Assembly: GCA_958418815.1 (NCBI GenBank)
Contig: CATZGB010000061.1
Span: 1 to 10,935, forward strand
DNA length: 10,935 bases
Direction: 5' to 3'
Source of the DNA: an uncultured Bacteroidales bacterium
Lineage (GTDB): Bacteria; Bacteroidota; Bacteroidia; Bacteroidales; Muribaculaceae
Program-made: the position numbers and the translations under genes
Part shown: positions 1 to 6,055 of the stretch, piece by piece
Layout: the number at the start of each line of letters is the position of its first letter
Position numbering within the stretch: the stretch's first letter is position 1
Notes under the pieces: generated by a model
What the model was told of the DNA's origin: nothing
The model's input: the letters and a program-made list of their open reading frames with translations, nothing else
Database searches by the model: none

Positions 1-37
1 TGAACCGAATTTATTTAATTTTTAACCCCGTCCATTT

Positions 38-247
38 TTAGTGGACAGTAGTGTTTTTGAAACATCCGTTGGGGCAGACTGCGACACATTTGTTGCAACC
101 GATACATTTGAAATGAAGCGGCTTCGCGTGTCGGTGCCACAGGAATTTGATTTTGGTGATGGCCTTGCGCGGACAAGCGTCCACACACTTCCAGCAAGCC
201 GTGCAGTTTTTTGATGAGAATGACGGGCATCTGTTTGATTTTTCCAT
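38..247 (-). CDS. Small dicluster 4Fe-4S ferredoxin-like protein
   Basis: This 69-residue protein carries two bacterial ferredoxin motifs of the form CxxCxxCxxxCP. The first has cysteines 15, 18, 21 and 25 (CTACWKCVDACP) and the second 48, 51, 54 and 58 (CIGCNKCVAVCP), so it can be expected to bind two [4Fe-4S] clusters and act as a cytoplasmic one-electron carrier. Cys7 and Cys62 are extra. The linker between the motifs (about 31-47) is basic and histidine-rich (WHRHAKPLHFK), unlike the acidic linkers of classical clostridial ferredoxins, which suggests a particular partner rather than a general electron pool. There is no signal peptide or membrane segment. The ATG start lies 86 bases downstream of the sigma factor stop on the same strand, so co-transcription is possible but not shown. 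The electron donor and acceptor cannot be told from this window. Confidence 0.85.
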   Translation of the reverse strand: MEKSNRCPSFSSKNCTACWKCVDACPRKAITKIKFLWHRHAKPLHFKCIGCNKCVAVCPNGCFKNTTVH

Positions 248-333
248 GATAATCCATTGTTTGTTGGTCTATTTTGTGCCCGATGGGTTTGTGGAGCAAA
301 TCAATGCCCACATCAGAAATTTTTTAATTGGGG

Positions 334-885
334 TTAGCCCTGTGAAATCAAAGCGTCATAGAGTTCGTGGAATCTCTTGCGCAAAAATTTCACAGCATAA
401 TGTTTCCTTGAAAGGAGGGTTGCAACGGGAACACCTGTGGCCCTGGATATCTCTTTTACCGGTATTCCGTCAAATACTGTCATGCAGAACACCTCGCTTT
501 GTTCAGGCGGCAATGCGGCCAAAGCTTCGTCAAGCTCCTGCCATACCAGACGGCGCAGGAAGATGATGTCGGGTGAATCCTGCGGGCCGCAGAAGAGGGT
601 GGCAGCGATGTCCTCACATGCCAGGTCTTCTGTCTCAATGGAGACTTCGCGTTTCTTGCGCCAGAAATTCAACACCGTGTTGCGTGCCACTCTATAGAGC
701 CATGATGACACGCGCTCTATTTCAGAACCGCCATTGCCAGATGCGCGTGCGAGCTGATAGAATACCTCCTGGAGGATGTCTTCCGCGTCTTCGGGGCTAT
801 GTACCATTGACCGGATGTAACGAAAAAGGGGAGGGGTGTGTTCGGCGATGATATTTTCTATGCCATCATTCTGCCGCATCAGCAT
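334..885 (-). CDS. ECF-type RNA polymerase sigma factor
   Basis: This 183-residue protein has the two-domain layout of extracytoplasmic-function sigma factors. Region 2 spans roughly residues 12-80, with the core-binding helix DAEDILQEVF (33-42) and the -10-recognition stretch SSWLYRVARNTVLNFWRKKR (60-79). An acidic, variable linker follows (about 82-112). Region 4 spans roughly 115-175, with LPPEQSEVF and a helix-turn-helix around VKEISRATGVPVATLLSRK that would read the -35 element. There is no region 1 or 3, which is normal for the class. The start codon lies inside the end of the preceding gene (20-base overlap), so the two are probably translated together. A second in-frame ATG two codons later (879) is an equally possible start. 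No classical anti-sigma (FecR- or RseA-like) gene is visible; the overlapping small membrane protein is the obvious candidate regulator. The regulon cannot be predicted here. Confidence 0.93.
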   Translation of the reverse strand: MLMRQNDGIENIIAEHTPPLFRYIRSMVHSPEDAEDILQEVFYQLARASGNGGSEIERVSSWLYRVARNTVLNFWRKKREVSIETEDLACEDIAATLFCGPQDSPDIIFLRRLVWQELDEALAALPPEQSEVFCMTVFDGIPVKEISRATGVPVATLLSRKHYAVKFLRKRFHELYDALISQG

Positions 886-1231
886 CGGGTGTCTTGTGAT
901 TGCGGAATCCGAAATGCTCCCTGCGGCGACGTTCCACGAACTCTCGTCGCTGGTCCTGGGTCATGTTGTGCCAGTGGGAATGCCAGTCGGCATTATGATG
1001 GAATATCTTGTGGATACTGCCGCCGATAAGGAAAAGAGCAAACACGAATCCACCCGTCATGATTTGTCCGAGAAAGAACAGGCCGACACCTTGCCAGAAG
1101 CATATCGAGGCGAATCCGCAGACATTGGTGAGGATAGAGTTCCAGAGGAATGTGATGATGCCCCCTGCGATGGCCGGAATTACGGCGATGAATGTTGACA
1201 GAGTGGCGATGGTCTTTATGATTTTCTTCAT
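866..1231 (-). CDS. Small two-helix membrane protein with His/Arg-rich tail, paired with ECF sigma factor
   Basis: This is a 121-residue protein if started at the ATG giving MKKIIKTIATL. An upstream in-frame ATG at 1273 would add 14 residues that look untranslated. Two hydrophobic stretches are visible, about 7-30 and 42-72, separated by a short segment containing FWQGVGLFFLG. A soluble tail of about 48 residues follows, with a histidine cluster (HNADWHSHWHNM, 79-90) and a basic helix (MTQDQRREFVERRRREHFG). From memory, this resembles a small Bacteroidota protein type found beside ECF sigma genes, with LWN...FWQ-LGL helices and an R-E-rich end; no function is assigned that I know of. The 20-base overlap with the sigma gene points to joint expression. 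A role as membrane-bound anti-sigma factor or metal/envelope-stress sensor is inference from position and the His cluster only. Confidence 0.8.
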   Translation of the reverse strand: MKKIIKTIATLSTFIAVIPAIAGGIITFLWNSILTNVCGFASICFWQGVGLFFLGQIMTGGFVFALFLIGGSIHKIFHHNADWHSHWHNMTQDQRREFVERRRREHFGFRNHKTPDADAAE

Positions 1232-1388
1232 TGTTTCAAGTTTGAAGTTGTTGATATGAGCTGCTCTATTCATAAAGACACGCGACTCAGGAAAACATTT
1301 TAAGGCGGAAGAAAAAATTTCCCCTGTGGTGGAGCAAGAGTGGTTATGACAAGTCTGTATTCACTGAGACAGGTACGGTCAGGGCACG

Positions 1389-2585
1389 TCAGATTACGGC
1401 AAGACCGCCCTGGGATGTCTCTTTGTACAACGACGGGATGTCGTGGCCTGTCTGCTTCATAACTTCAACTATGCGGTCGAAATCAACCCGGTGCTGGCCG
1501 TCGGAGAATGCGGCATACAGGTTTGCGTCGAGGGCGCGGGCGGCTGCATAGGCGTTGCGTTCGATGCATGGAATCTGCACAAGCCCGCAGACGGGGTCGC
1601 AAGTGAGTCCGAGGTGATGTTCAAGGCCCATCTCCGCCGAGTATTCTATCTGGGCCGGAGTGCCGCCAAACAGCTGTGAGGCCGCGGCGGCAGCCATTGC
1701 GCAGGCCACACCGACTTCTCCCTGGCATCCGACCTCCGCGCCAGATACCGAGGCGTTGAATTTCACCACGTTGCCAAACAGTCCCGCAGTGGCGAGAGCG
1801 CGCAGGATGCGGTTCTCAGAGAATCCTTTGGAGGTGTGCAGATGATAAAGCACAGCCGGGACGATGCCACACGAGCCACATGTCGGAGCCGTCACGATTT
1901 CGCCTCCAGAGGCGTTTTCTTCGCTGACAGCCAGAGCATAGGCATATACCAAGCCGCGGCTTTTGAGCGACGAGTTGTAGCCGGCTGCGTGGACGTAGTA
2001 GCTGACCGCCTTGCGCCTTACGCCGAGTCCGCCTGGAAGCACCCCCTCGGCTTCTATGCCGCGTTCGACGGCAGCTTTCATGACGTGCCACACTTCTCGC
2101 AGGTAGTCCCATATTTCAGGCCCTTCGGTCTGGCCTACATATTCCCAGTAGCTCAGGCCGGTCTGTTCACACCATTGCAGTATATCCTTGATTTTTGTCA
2201 TGGAGTATATGGAGTCTGCCGGCTGGCGGCTTTCGCCTTCGCGGACTATGTCGCCGCCTCCGATGGAGTAGTAGGTCTGAGAATGCAGATGAGTGCCCTC
2301 TGAGGATAATGCATCGAAACGGATGCCGTTGGTGTGGAATGGCAACACGATCTCGGGCTTCCAGATGATTTCGGCCGGAACCACAGGCGTGAGTATCTCG
2401 AGTACTGCTTTGTCAGTAAGGTGGCCTTTCCCTGTTGCCGCCAGTGAGCCGAAAAGGGTCACGTTTATGCGTGCTGTTCCGGAGGGCATCTCCTGGAGGA
2501 ACATGTCAGCGGCCTTGCGAGGGCCGATGGTGTGGGAGCTGGAGGGGCCGTGGCCTATTTTGTAAAGATGACGTATTGATTCCAT
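1389..2585 (-). CDS. sdaA: L-serine dehydratase (ammonia-lyase), iron-sulfur single-chain type
   Basis: This 398-residue enzyme should deaminate L-serine to pyruvate and ammonia in the cytoplasm using an oxygen-labile [4Fe-4S] cluster. The N-terminal half (to about 130) is the beta-chain-like domain with the signature GPSSSHTIGPRKAA (13-26). The catalytic alpha-chain-like domain runs from about 140 to the end, with TAPTCGSCGIVPAV (232-245). Cys287, Cys329 and Cys340 have spacings of 42 and 11 residues, which match the three cluster cysteines I recall for the Legionella enzyme (343, 385, 396). The protein ends in SQGGLAVI and lacks the C-terminal cysteine that in the Legionella enzyme enters the active site. 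Length is slightly shorter than E. coli SdaA (about 454), as is common in Bacteroidota. The ATG lies 28 bases after the MlaF-like ATPase stop, so it is probably the last gene of that operon, though the functional link is unclear. Confidence 0.95.
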   Translation of the reverse strand: MESIRHLYKIGHGPSSSHTIGPRKAADMFLQEMPSGTARINVTLFGSLAATGKGHLTDKAVLEILTPVVPAEIIWKPEIVLPFHTNGIRFDALSSEGTHLHSQTYYSIGGGDIVREGESRQPADSIYSMTKIKDILQWCEQTGLSYWEYVGQTEGPEIWDYLREVWHVMKAAVERGIEAEGVLPGGLGVRRKAVSYYVHAAGYNSSLKSRGLVYAYALAVSEENASGGEIVTAPTCGSCGIVPAVLYHLHTSKGFSENRILRALATAGLFGNVVKFNASVSGAEVGCQGEVGVACAMAAAAASQLFGGTPAQIEYSAEMGLEHHLGLTCDPVCGLVQIPCIERNAYAAARALDANLYAAFSDGQHRVDFDRIVEVMKQTGHDIPSLYKETSQGGLAVI

Positions 2586-2613
2586 TTAGGATAAGGGGCA
2601 GGCCCGGAGGCTG

Positions 2614-3390
2614 TCATTTGGTTTTGTGGTCTTCGGAAATTATGTAGTGTTTCACCTTCTGGAAGAGACGTGTGGCGAATACGAAGTCGTTCAGCGCCTC
2701 GTTGGTGGTGGTGAAGATTCGCTCCTTGTCGCCGACCCACTCGCGGTGTCCCTTGTTGATGAAGATGATGTTTTCACCAATGCCCAGCACGGAGTTCATG
2801 TCATGGGTGTTTATTATGGTTGTGATGCCGTATTCGTGGGTGATGTCGTGCAGAAGCTCGTCGATCAGGATGGATGTGCGCGGGTCGAGGCCAGAGTTTG
2901 GTTCGTCGCAGAAAAGATATTTGGGATTGAGGGCGATAGCCCTGGCTATGGCAACACGTTTCTGCATGCCTCCTGATATTTCTGACGGAAATTTTTTCTC
3001 CGCTCCCTGAAGATTGACTCGTTCGAGGCAAAATCTCGCGCGGTCGAGCATTTCCCCCCTTGTCATTGATGTGAACATTGTCAGGGGGAACATAACATTG
3101 CCCAGCACTGTTTCGGAGTCGAACAGTGCTGAGCCTTGAAACAGCATTCCTATTTCTTTGCGTAAGTCCTTGACCTGGCGTGTGTCCATCTTCAGGAAGT
3201 CGCGTCCGTCATACAGGATTTCTCCTTCCTCGGGAGTGACCAGCCCTACGATTGATTTCATAAGCACGGTCTTGCCCGAGCCGCTCTGTCCGATTATAAG
3301 GTTTGTCTTGCCAGTATAGAAGGTCGCGGAGACATTGTGCAGGATGGTTTTCCCGTCAAATGACTTGGTGAGGTTTTTGACTTCAATCAT
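2614..3390 (-). CDS. MlaF-type ABC transporter ATPase (phospholipid transport)
   Basis: This 258-residue cytoplasmic ABC ATPase would power the adjacent MlaE-type permease in moving phospholipids between the inner and outer membranes. Visible motifs are Walker A GQSGSGKT (34-41), Q-loop LFQGSALFDSETV with Gln85, signature SGGMQKR (139-145), Walker B YLFCDEP (158-164) followed by NSGLDP, and the switch His196 in NTHD. The SGGMQKR signature and the GSALFDS Q-loop are typical of the MlaF/Mkl family rather than of import ATPases. The start was set at the ATG giving MIEVKNLTKSF, which overlaps the permease stop as ATGA. The reading frame stays open far upstream, but that part runs through the permease gene and has no family match. 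An MlaD/MCE substrate-binding gene would be expected next; the next gene is a serine dehydratase instead. The exact substrate is inferred from family. Confidence 0.93.
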   Translation of the reverse strand: MIEVKNLTKSFDGKTILHNVSATFYTGKTNLIIGQSGSGKTVLMKSIVGLVTPEEGEILYDGRDFLKMDTRQVKDLRKEIGMLFQGSALFDSETVLGNVMFPLTMFTSMTRGEMLDRARFCLERVNLQGAEKKFPSEISGGMQKRVAIARAIALNPKYLFCDEPNSGLDPRTSILIDELLHDITHEYGITTIINTHDMNSVLGIGENIIFINKGHREWVGDKERIFTTTNEALNDFVFATRLFQKVKHYIISEDHKTK

Positions 3391-4136
3391 TGCAGCAGTA
3401 CTTTGGTCAGTATGACATCGAACAGGAGAATCATAATAGAGGATGATACCACGGCGTTGGTCGAAGCCTTGCCGACCTGCAACGCTCCGCCTTTCACATA
3501 GTATCCGAAGAACGAAGCGACCGAGGCGATTATGTAGGCGAACACGAGGCTTTTTATGAGGCCATACCAGACATACCATTCGTTGAAGAAAGCCTGTATG
3601 CCATAGGTGTAGCGGGCGGTGGATATGAGGTCTGTGAAAATGGTGACAAGGTAGCCGCCGAGAATTGATGTGCCGATGCAGAAGACGCTCAGCACTGGCA
3701 TGAATCCGACGAAAGCCACAATCTTGGGCAACACAAGGTAGTTGACGGAGTTGACCCCCATTATTTCAAGTGCGTCGATTTGCTCCGTCACCCTCATTGT
3801 GCCTATTTCGGAGGCGATGTTTGAGCCGACTTTTCCCGCGAGAATCAAGCAAAGTATGGAGTTGGAGAATTCCAGCAACACGATGTCGCGGGTGGCCAGG
3901 CCTACGGAATAGGCGGGCATAAGCGGATTCGATGTGTTGAGTTTCATCTGGATTGTGCAGACCGCGCCGATGAACACCGAGATGACTATGACAAGCGGGA
4001 TGGAGTCAACCCCAAGTTTTGTCACCTCCTGAAAGGTGCGCCGGGAGAATACTTTCCATTTGTCAGGTATGGAGAAAGCCTTGGCAATAAACAGGCAGTA
4101 TTTGCCAAATTGGCCCAGTGATGTTGTTATTAGCAT
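3387..4136 (-). CDS. MlaE-family ABC transporter permease
   Basis: This 249-residue integral membrane protein belongs to the MlaE/YrbE family. It has a short amphipathic N-terminus and about five hydrophobic segments (roughly 45-65, 88-107, 138-168, 192-215 and 228-248). The family hallmark is the stretch around 100-123, with AGKVGSNIASE followed by IGTMRVTEQIDAL, which forms the coupling region that contacts the ATPase. Near the C-terminus GYYVKGGALQVGKAST (211-226) is also conserved. Length is close to the usual 250-260. It is the first gene of a minus-strand operon: its stop overlaps the ATPase start (ATGA), so the two are translationally coupled. A Bacteroidota -7 element lies about 75 bases upstream of the start. 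With the ATPase it should form the inner-membrane part of an MCE-type lipid transporter, but no MCE protein is encoded in the window. Confidence 0.93.
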   Translation of the reverse strand: MLITTSLGQFGKYCLFIAKAFSIPDKWKVFSRRTFQEVTKLGVDSIPLVIVISVFIGAVCTIQMKLNTSNPLMPAYSVGLATRDIVLLEFSNSILCLILAGKVGSNIASEIGTMRVTEQIDALEIMGVNSVNYLVLPKIVAFVGFMPVLSVFCIGTSILGGYLVTIFTDLISTARYTYGIQAFFNEWYVWYGLIKSLVFAYIIASVASFFGYYVKGGALQVGKASTNAVVSSSIMILLFDVILTKVLLQ

Positions 4137-4211
4137 AATCAGTTGGAAATAAGTCGGTTGTTGTAACTTACAAACACTTCGGAGATTAAGGCCGAATCTG
4201 TTTTCCTACCA

Positions 4212-4219
4212 CAAAGGTA
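4212..4219 (-). promoter_or_regulatory. Candidate -7 promoter element for the mlaE-mlaF-sdaA operon
   Basis: Read on the minus strand, the sequence is TACCTTTG followed by TGG, a full match to the Bacteroidota -7 consensus TAnnTTTG. Transcription would start near 4205, leaving a leader of about 70 bases before the permease ATG. The -33 position (19 bases upstream) reads TGGC rather than TTTG, so the upstream half is weak; a TTTTTG lies only 12 bases upstream. Confidence 0.5.
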
Positions 4220-4272
4220 AGAAAATTTCCACAAAAATGCCATCCGGCTATTATTATACGGTGAAAATTTCG

Positions 4273-4280
4273 TAATTTCG
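4273..4280 (+). promoter_or_regulatory. Candidate -7 promoter element for udk-lptB
   Basis: TAATTTCG matches the Bacteroidota -7 consensus TAnnTTTG at all but one fixed base. It lies 33 bases before the uridine kinase ATG, which gives a predicted start near 4287 and a leader of roughly 27 bases. The -33 region 19 bases upstream reads ATTA, a poor match to TTTG. It sits back to back with the -7 element for the opposite operon, as expected for a divergent promoter region. Confidence 0.45.
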
Positions 4281-4313
4281 CCCTCAAAATAATCCTTTTA
4301 TCCCACAAGAATA

Positions 4314-4937
4314 ATGCTTATCATCGGTATCGCCGGAGGAACCGGCTCTGGCAAAACGACTGTCGTGAACAAGATTCTCTCGAGTTTCCCCGCCGGAGAG
4401 GTGGCCGTCATGCCGCAGGACTCCTATTACAAGGACTCTTCGCATATCCCGCCGGAGGAACGGAGCAAGATAAACTTCGACGAGCCGAACGCCATCGAGT
4501 GGAGCCTTCTGGTGGAGCACCTCAGGCAGCTCAAGGCGGGAAAAGCCATTGACATGCCGACATACAGTTACCTCACCTGCACCCGCCAGGAGGAGACCGT
4601 CAGGGTTGAGCCCCGCGATGTGGTAATCGTGGAGGGTATTCTGGTTCTCACCGATCCTGTCTTGCGCCAGATGATGGATGTGAAGTGCTTCGTTGACGCT
4701 GATGCCGATGACCGCCTTATACGAGTGATAGCCCGTGACTGCATCGAGCGTGGGCGTACCCCTCAGATGGTCATTGACCGATATGAGGATGTCCTCAAAC
4801 CGATGCATTGCCAGTACATAGAACCGTGCAAGCGTTTCGCCGACTTGATTATTCCTCAGGGTGGCACTAACTCCGTGGCCATCGGGCTGCTGACGGATTA
4901 TATAGACGGTCGCCTCAAAAAGGCCGCAGGCAAGTAA
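4314..4937 (+). CDS. udk: Uridine kinase
   Basis: This 207-residue cytoplasmic P-loop kinase should phosphorylate uridine and cytidine to UMP and CMP in pyrimidine salvage. Visible motifs are Walker A GGTGSGKT (8-15), the substrate-binding stretch QDSYYKD (35-41), NFDEPNAIEW (54-63), MPTYSY (81-86), the strand VVIVEGILVL (103-112) and the lid region RVIARDCIERGR (137-148). Length matches bacterial Udk (about 210). The ATG is preceded by an AT-rich leader without a clear Shine-Dalgarno sequence, which is usual for this phylum. Its stop codon shares a base with the start of lptB (TAATG), so the two form a tight operon. A functional tie between nucleoside salvage and LPS export is not obvious; shared growth-linked expression is the simplest reading. 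No family residue appears to be missing. Confidence 0.96.
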   Translation: MLIIGIAGGTGSGKTTVVNKILSSFPAGEVAVMPQDSYYKDSSHIPPEERSKINFDEPNAIEWSLLVEHLRQLKAGKAIDMPTYSYLTCTRQEETVRVEPRDVVIVEGILVLTDPVLRQMMDVKCFVDADADDRLIRVIARDCIERGRTPQMVIDRYEDVLKPMHCQYIEPCKRFADLIIPQGGTNSVAIGLLTDYIDGRLKKAAGK

Positions 4938-5758
4938 TGACAGAGTACATGCAGGAAGAAAAGATGGTGCTGCGCACCGAAAATCTTGTCAAGAAATATG
5001 GAAGCCGCACTGTGGCCAACCATGTCTCGATTGATGTCACGCAAGGTGAAATCGTCGGTCTGCTCGGGCCTAACGGAGCTGGGAAGACCACGACTTTCTA
5101 TATGACCACTGGGCTTGTAACGCCCAATGAGGGACGTATTTTCCTAAATGACAAGGACATCACCAAGTATCCTGTTTACCGCAGGGCCCAGAACGGAATC
5201 GGGTATCTTGCACAGGAAGCGTCGGTGTTCAGGAAACTCTCTGTTGAGAACAACATAAAGTCAATTCTTGAAATGACAGGTTTGTCGAAGGAAGAGCAAC
5301 GCGACAAGCTTGAGAGTCTTATTTCTGAGTTCCGTCTTCAGAAGGTGAGGAAAAACCTTGGCGACCAATTGTCGGGTGGTGAGCGCCGCCGCACGGAAAT
5401 AGCCCGCTGTCTGGCGATAAACCCGAAGTTCATCATGCTCGACGAACCATTCGCCGGGGTGGACCCCATCGCGGTGGAAGATATCCAGGAGGTGGTCTAT
5501 CGGTTGAAGGAGAAGAATATCGGGATTCTCATCACAGACCACAACGCGCAGGAGACGCTCCGTATCACAGACCGGGCGTATCTTCTGTTTGAAGGCAAAA
5601 TCCTGTTTCAGGGAACTTCTGAAGAACTTGCGGAGAATCCGGTCGTGAGAGAAAAATACCTGGGTCGCAGCTTCATCTTCTACCGTAAGAAATTCGACGC
5701 GCGCGGTTCGTCGCAGCCAGTTGTCTCCGCGACTTCGTCAGAGCAGGTCAAGGATTAA
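4937..5758 (+). CDS. lptB: LPS export ABC transporter ATPase LptB
   Basis: This 273-residue ATPase is the cytoplasmic motor of the LptB2FG complex, which extracts lipopolysaccharide from the inner membrane and pushes it across the Lpt bridge. Motifs are Walker A GPNGAGKT (44-51), Q-loop YLAQEASVFRKLSVENNI (90-107), signature LSGGERRR (145-152), Walker B FIMLDEPFAGVDP (165-177) and switch His202 in TDHN. The sequence around the Q-loop (AQEASVFRKL) and the EPFAGVDP stretch are what separate LptB from the LivF-like relatives. The start used overlaps the udk stop as TAATG. An internal Met at residue 10 (position 4964) begins MVLRTENLVKKYG, which looks like the family core, so the first nine residues may be dispensable. 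After the conserved YLGRSF (241-246) there is a tail of about 27 residues rich in Ser, Val and Arg. LptF, LptG and the other partners are not in the window. Confidence 0.95.
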   Translation: MTEYMQEEKMVLRTENLVKKYGSRTVANHVSIDVTQGEIVGLLGPNGAGKTTTFYMTTGLVTPNEGRIFLNDKDITKYPVYRRAQNGIGYLAQEASVFRKLSVENNIKSILEMTGLSKEEQRDKLESLISEFRLQKVRKNLGDQLSGGERRRTEIARCLAINPKFIMLDEPFAGVDPIAVEDIQEVVYRLKEKNIGILITDHNAQETLRITDRAYLLFEGKILFQGTSEELAENPVVREKYLGRSFIFYRKKFDARGSSQPVVSATSSEQVKD

Positions 5759-5985
5759 GGCTTTCTTTGTCTGAATGGACTGACAGGTCCATACAGGTTG
5801 CCGTTTTTGACCGCTATGCGGTAAGAAAGATAAATTTTCAGCACGACAAGGAAAAGGGCTGCCCCGGAGAGCAGACGCCACCAATCACCTCCGGCCATCA
5901 AATCAATGACACGAGAGATTACGATGCCGCCTCCGATGATTGTGAAGGCGAGCCATATGTTGCGTTTTGTCCGGTTGCTTATCAT
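5755..5985 (-). CDS. Small two-helix membrane protein of unknown function
   Basis: This is a 76-residue protein from the ATG giving MISNRTKRNIW. The frame can be extended to a TTG at 6027, but that codon lies in a possible promoter element, so the ATG is preferred. Two hydrophobic segments are visible (about 10-30, WLAFTIIGGGIVISRVIDLM, and 36-53, LLSGAALFLVVLKIYLSYR), with basic flanks at both ends. This suggests both termini face the cytoplasm with a short WW-containing loop outside. I do not recognise a family. It follows lon on the same strand with about 64 bases between stop and start, so it may be read from the lon promoter, from its own, or both. Its stop codon overlaps the stop of the convergent lptB gene by four bases. 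It is real rather than random by its clean topology and placement, but its function is unknown. Confidence 0.68.
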   Translation of the reverse strand: MISNRTKRNIWLAFTIIGGGIVISRVIDLMAGGDWWRLLSGAALFLVVLKIYLSYRIAVKNGNLYGPVSPFRQRKP

Positions 5986-6024
5986 TGCAAAGGTGTTTTT
6001 GATGTTTGACGCGCGGTCGCAGAA

Positions 6025-6055
6025 CAAAGTTGCGTGTGCGCGGCGAAATTTACAA
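6025..6055 (-). promoter_or_regulatory. Possible promoter inside the end of lon for the small membrane protein gene
   Basis: On the minus strand, CAACTTTG (one base off TAnnTTTG) is preceded after 20 bases by TTG, which overlaps the last codons and stop of lon. Predicted transcription would begin near 6018-6020, upstream of the ATG at 5985 and downstream of the TTG at 6027. The -7 element lacks the leading T, so this is a weak call. Confidence 0.3.

Noticed and set aside
30..46. Inverted repeat GTCCA...TGGAC at the end of the ferredoxin gene as a terminator
   Set aside because: The stem is only five bases, contains the stop codon, and is followed on the minus strand by GGGGTTAAAAATT rather than a T-run.
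15..311. 98-residue minus-strand frame over the ferredoxin gene
   Set aside because: It overlaps the ferredoxin in another frame and lacks any recognisable motif; the overlapping 69-residue frame has two perfect cluster motifs.
3391..3579. Extended N-terminus for the MlaF-like ATPase
   Set aside because: The extension lies wholly inside the permease gene; the ATG at 3390 gives the family's normal start and an ATGA overlap.
5986..6027. TTG start extending the small membrane protein by 14 residues
   Set aside because: The TTG falls in the putative -7 element and adds no hydrophobic or conserved sequence; the ATG at 5985 is simpler.
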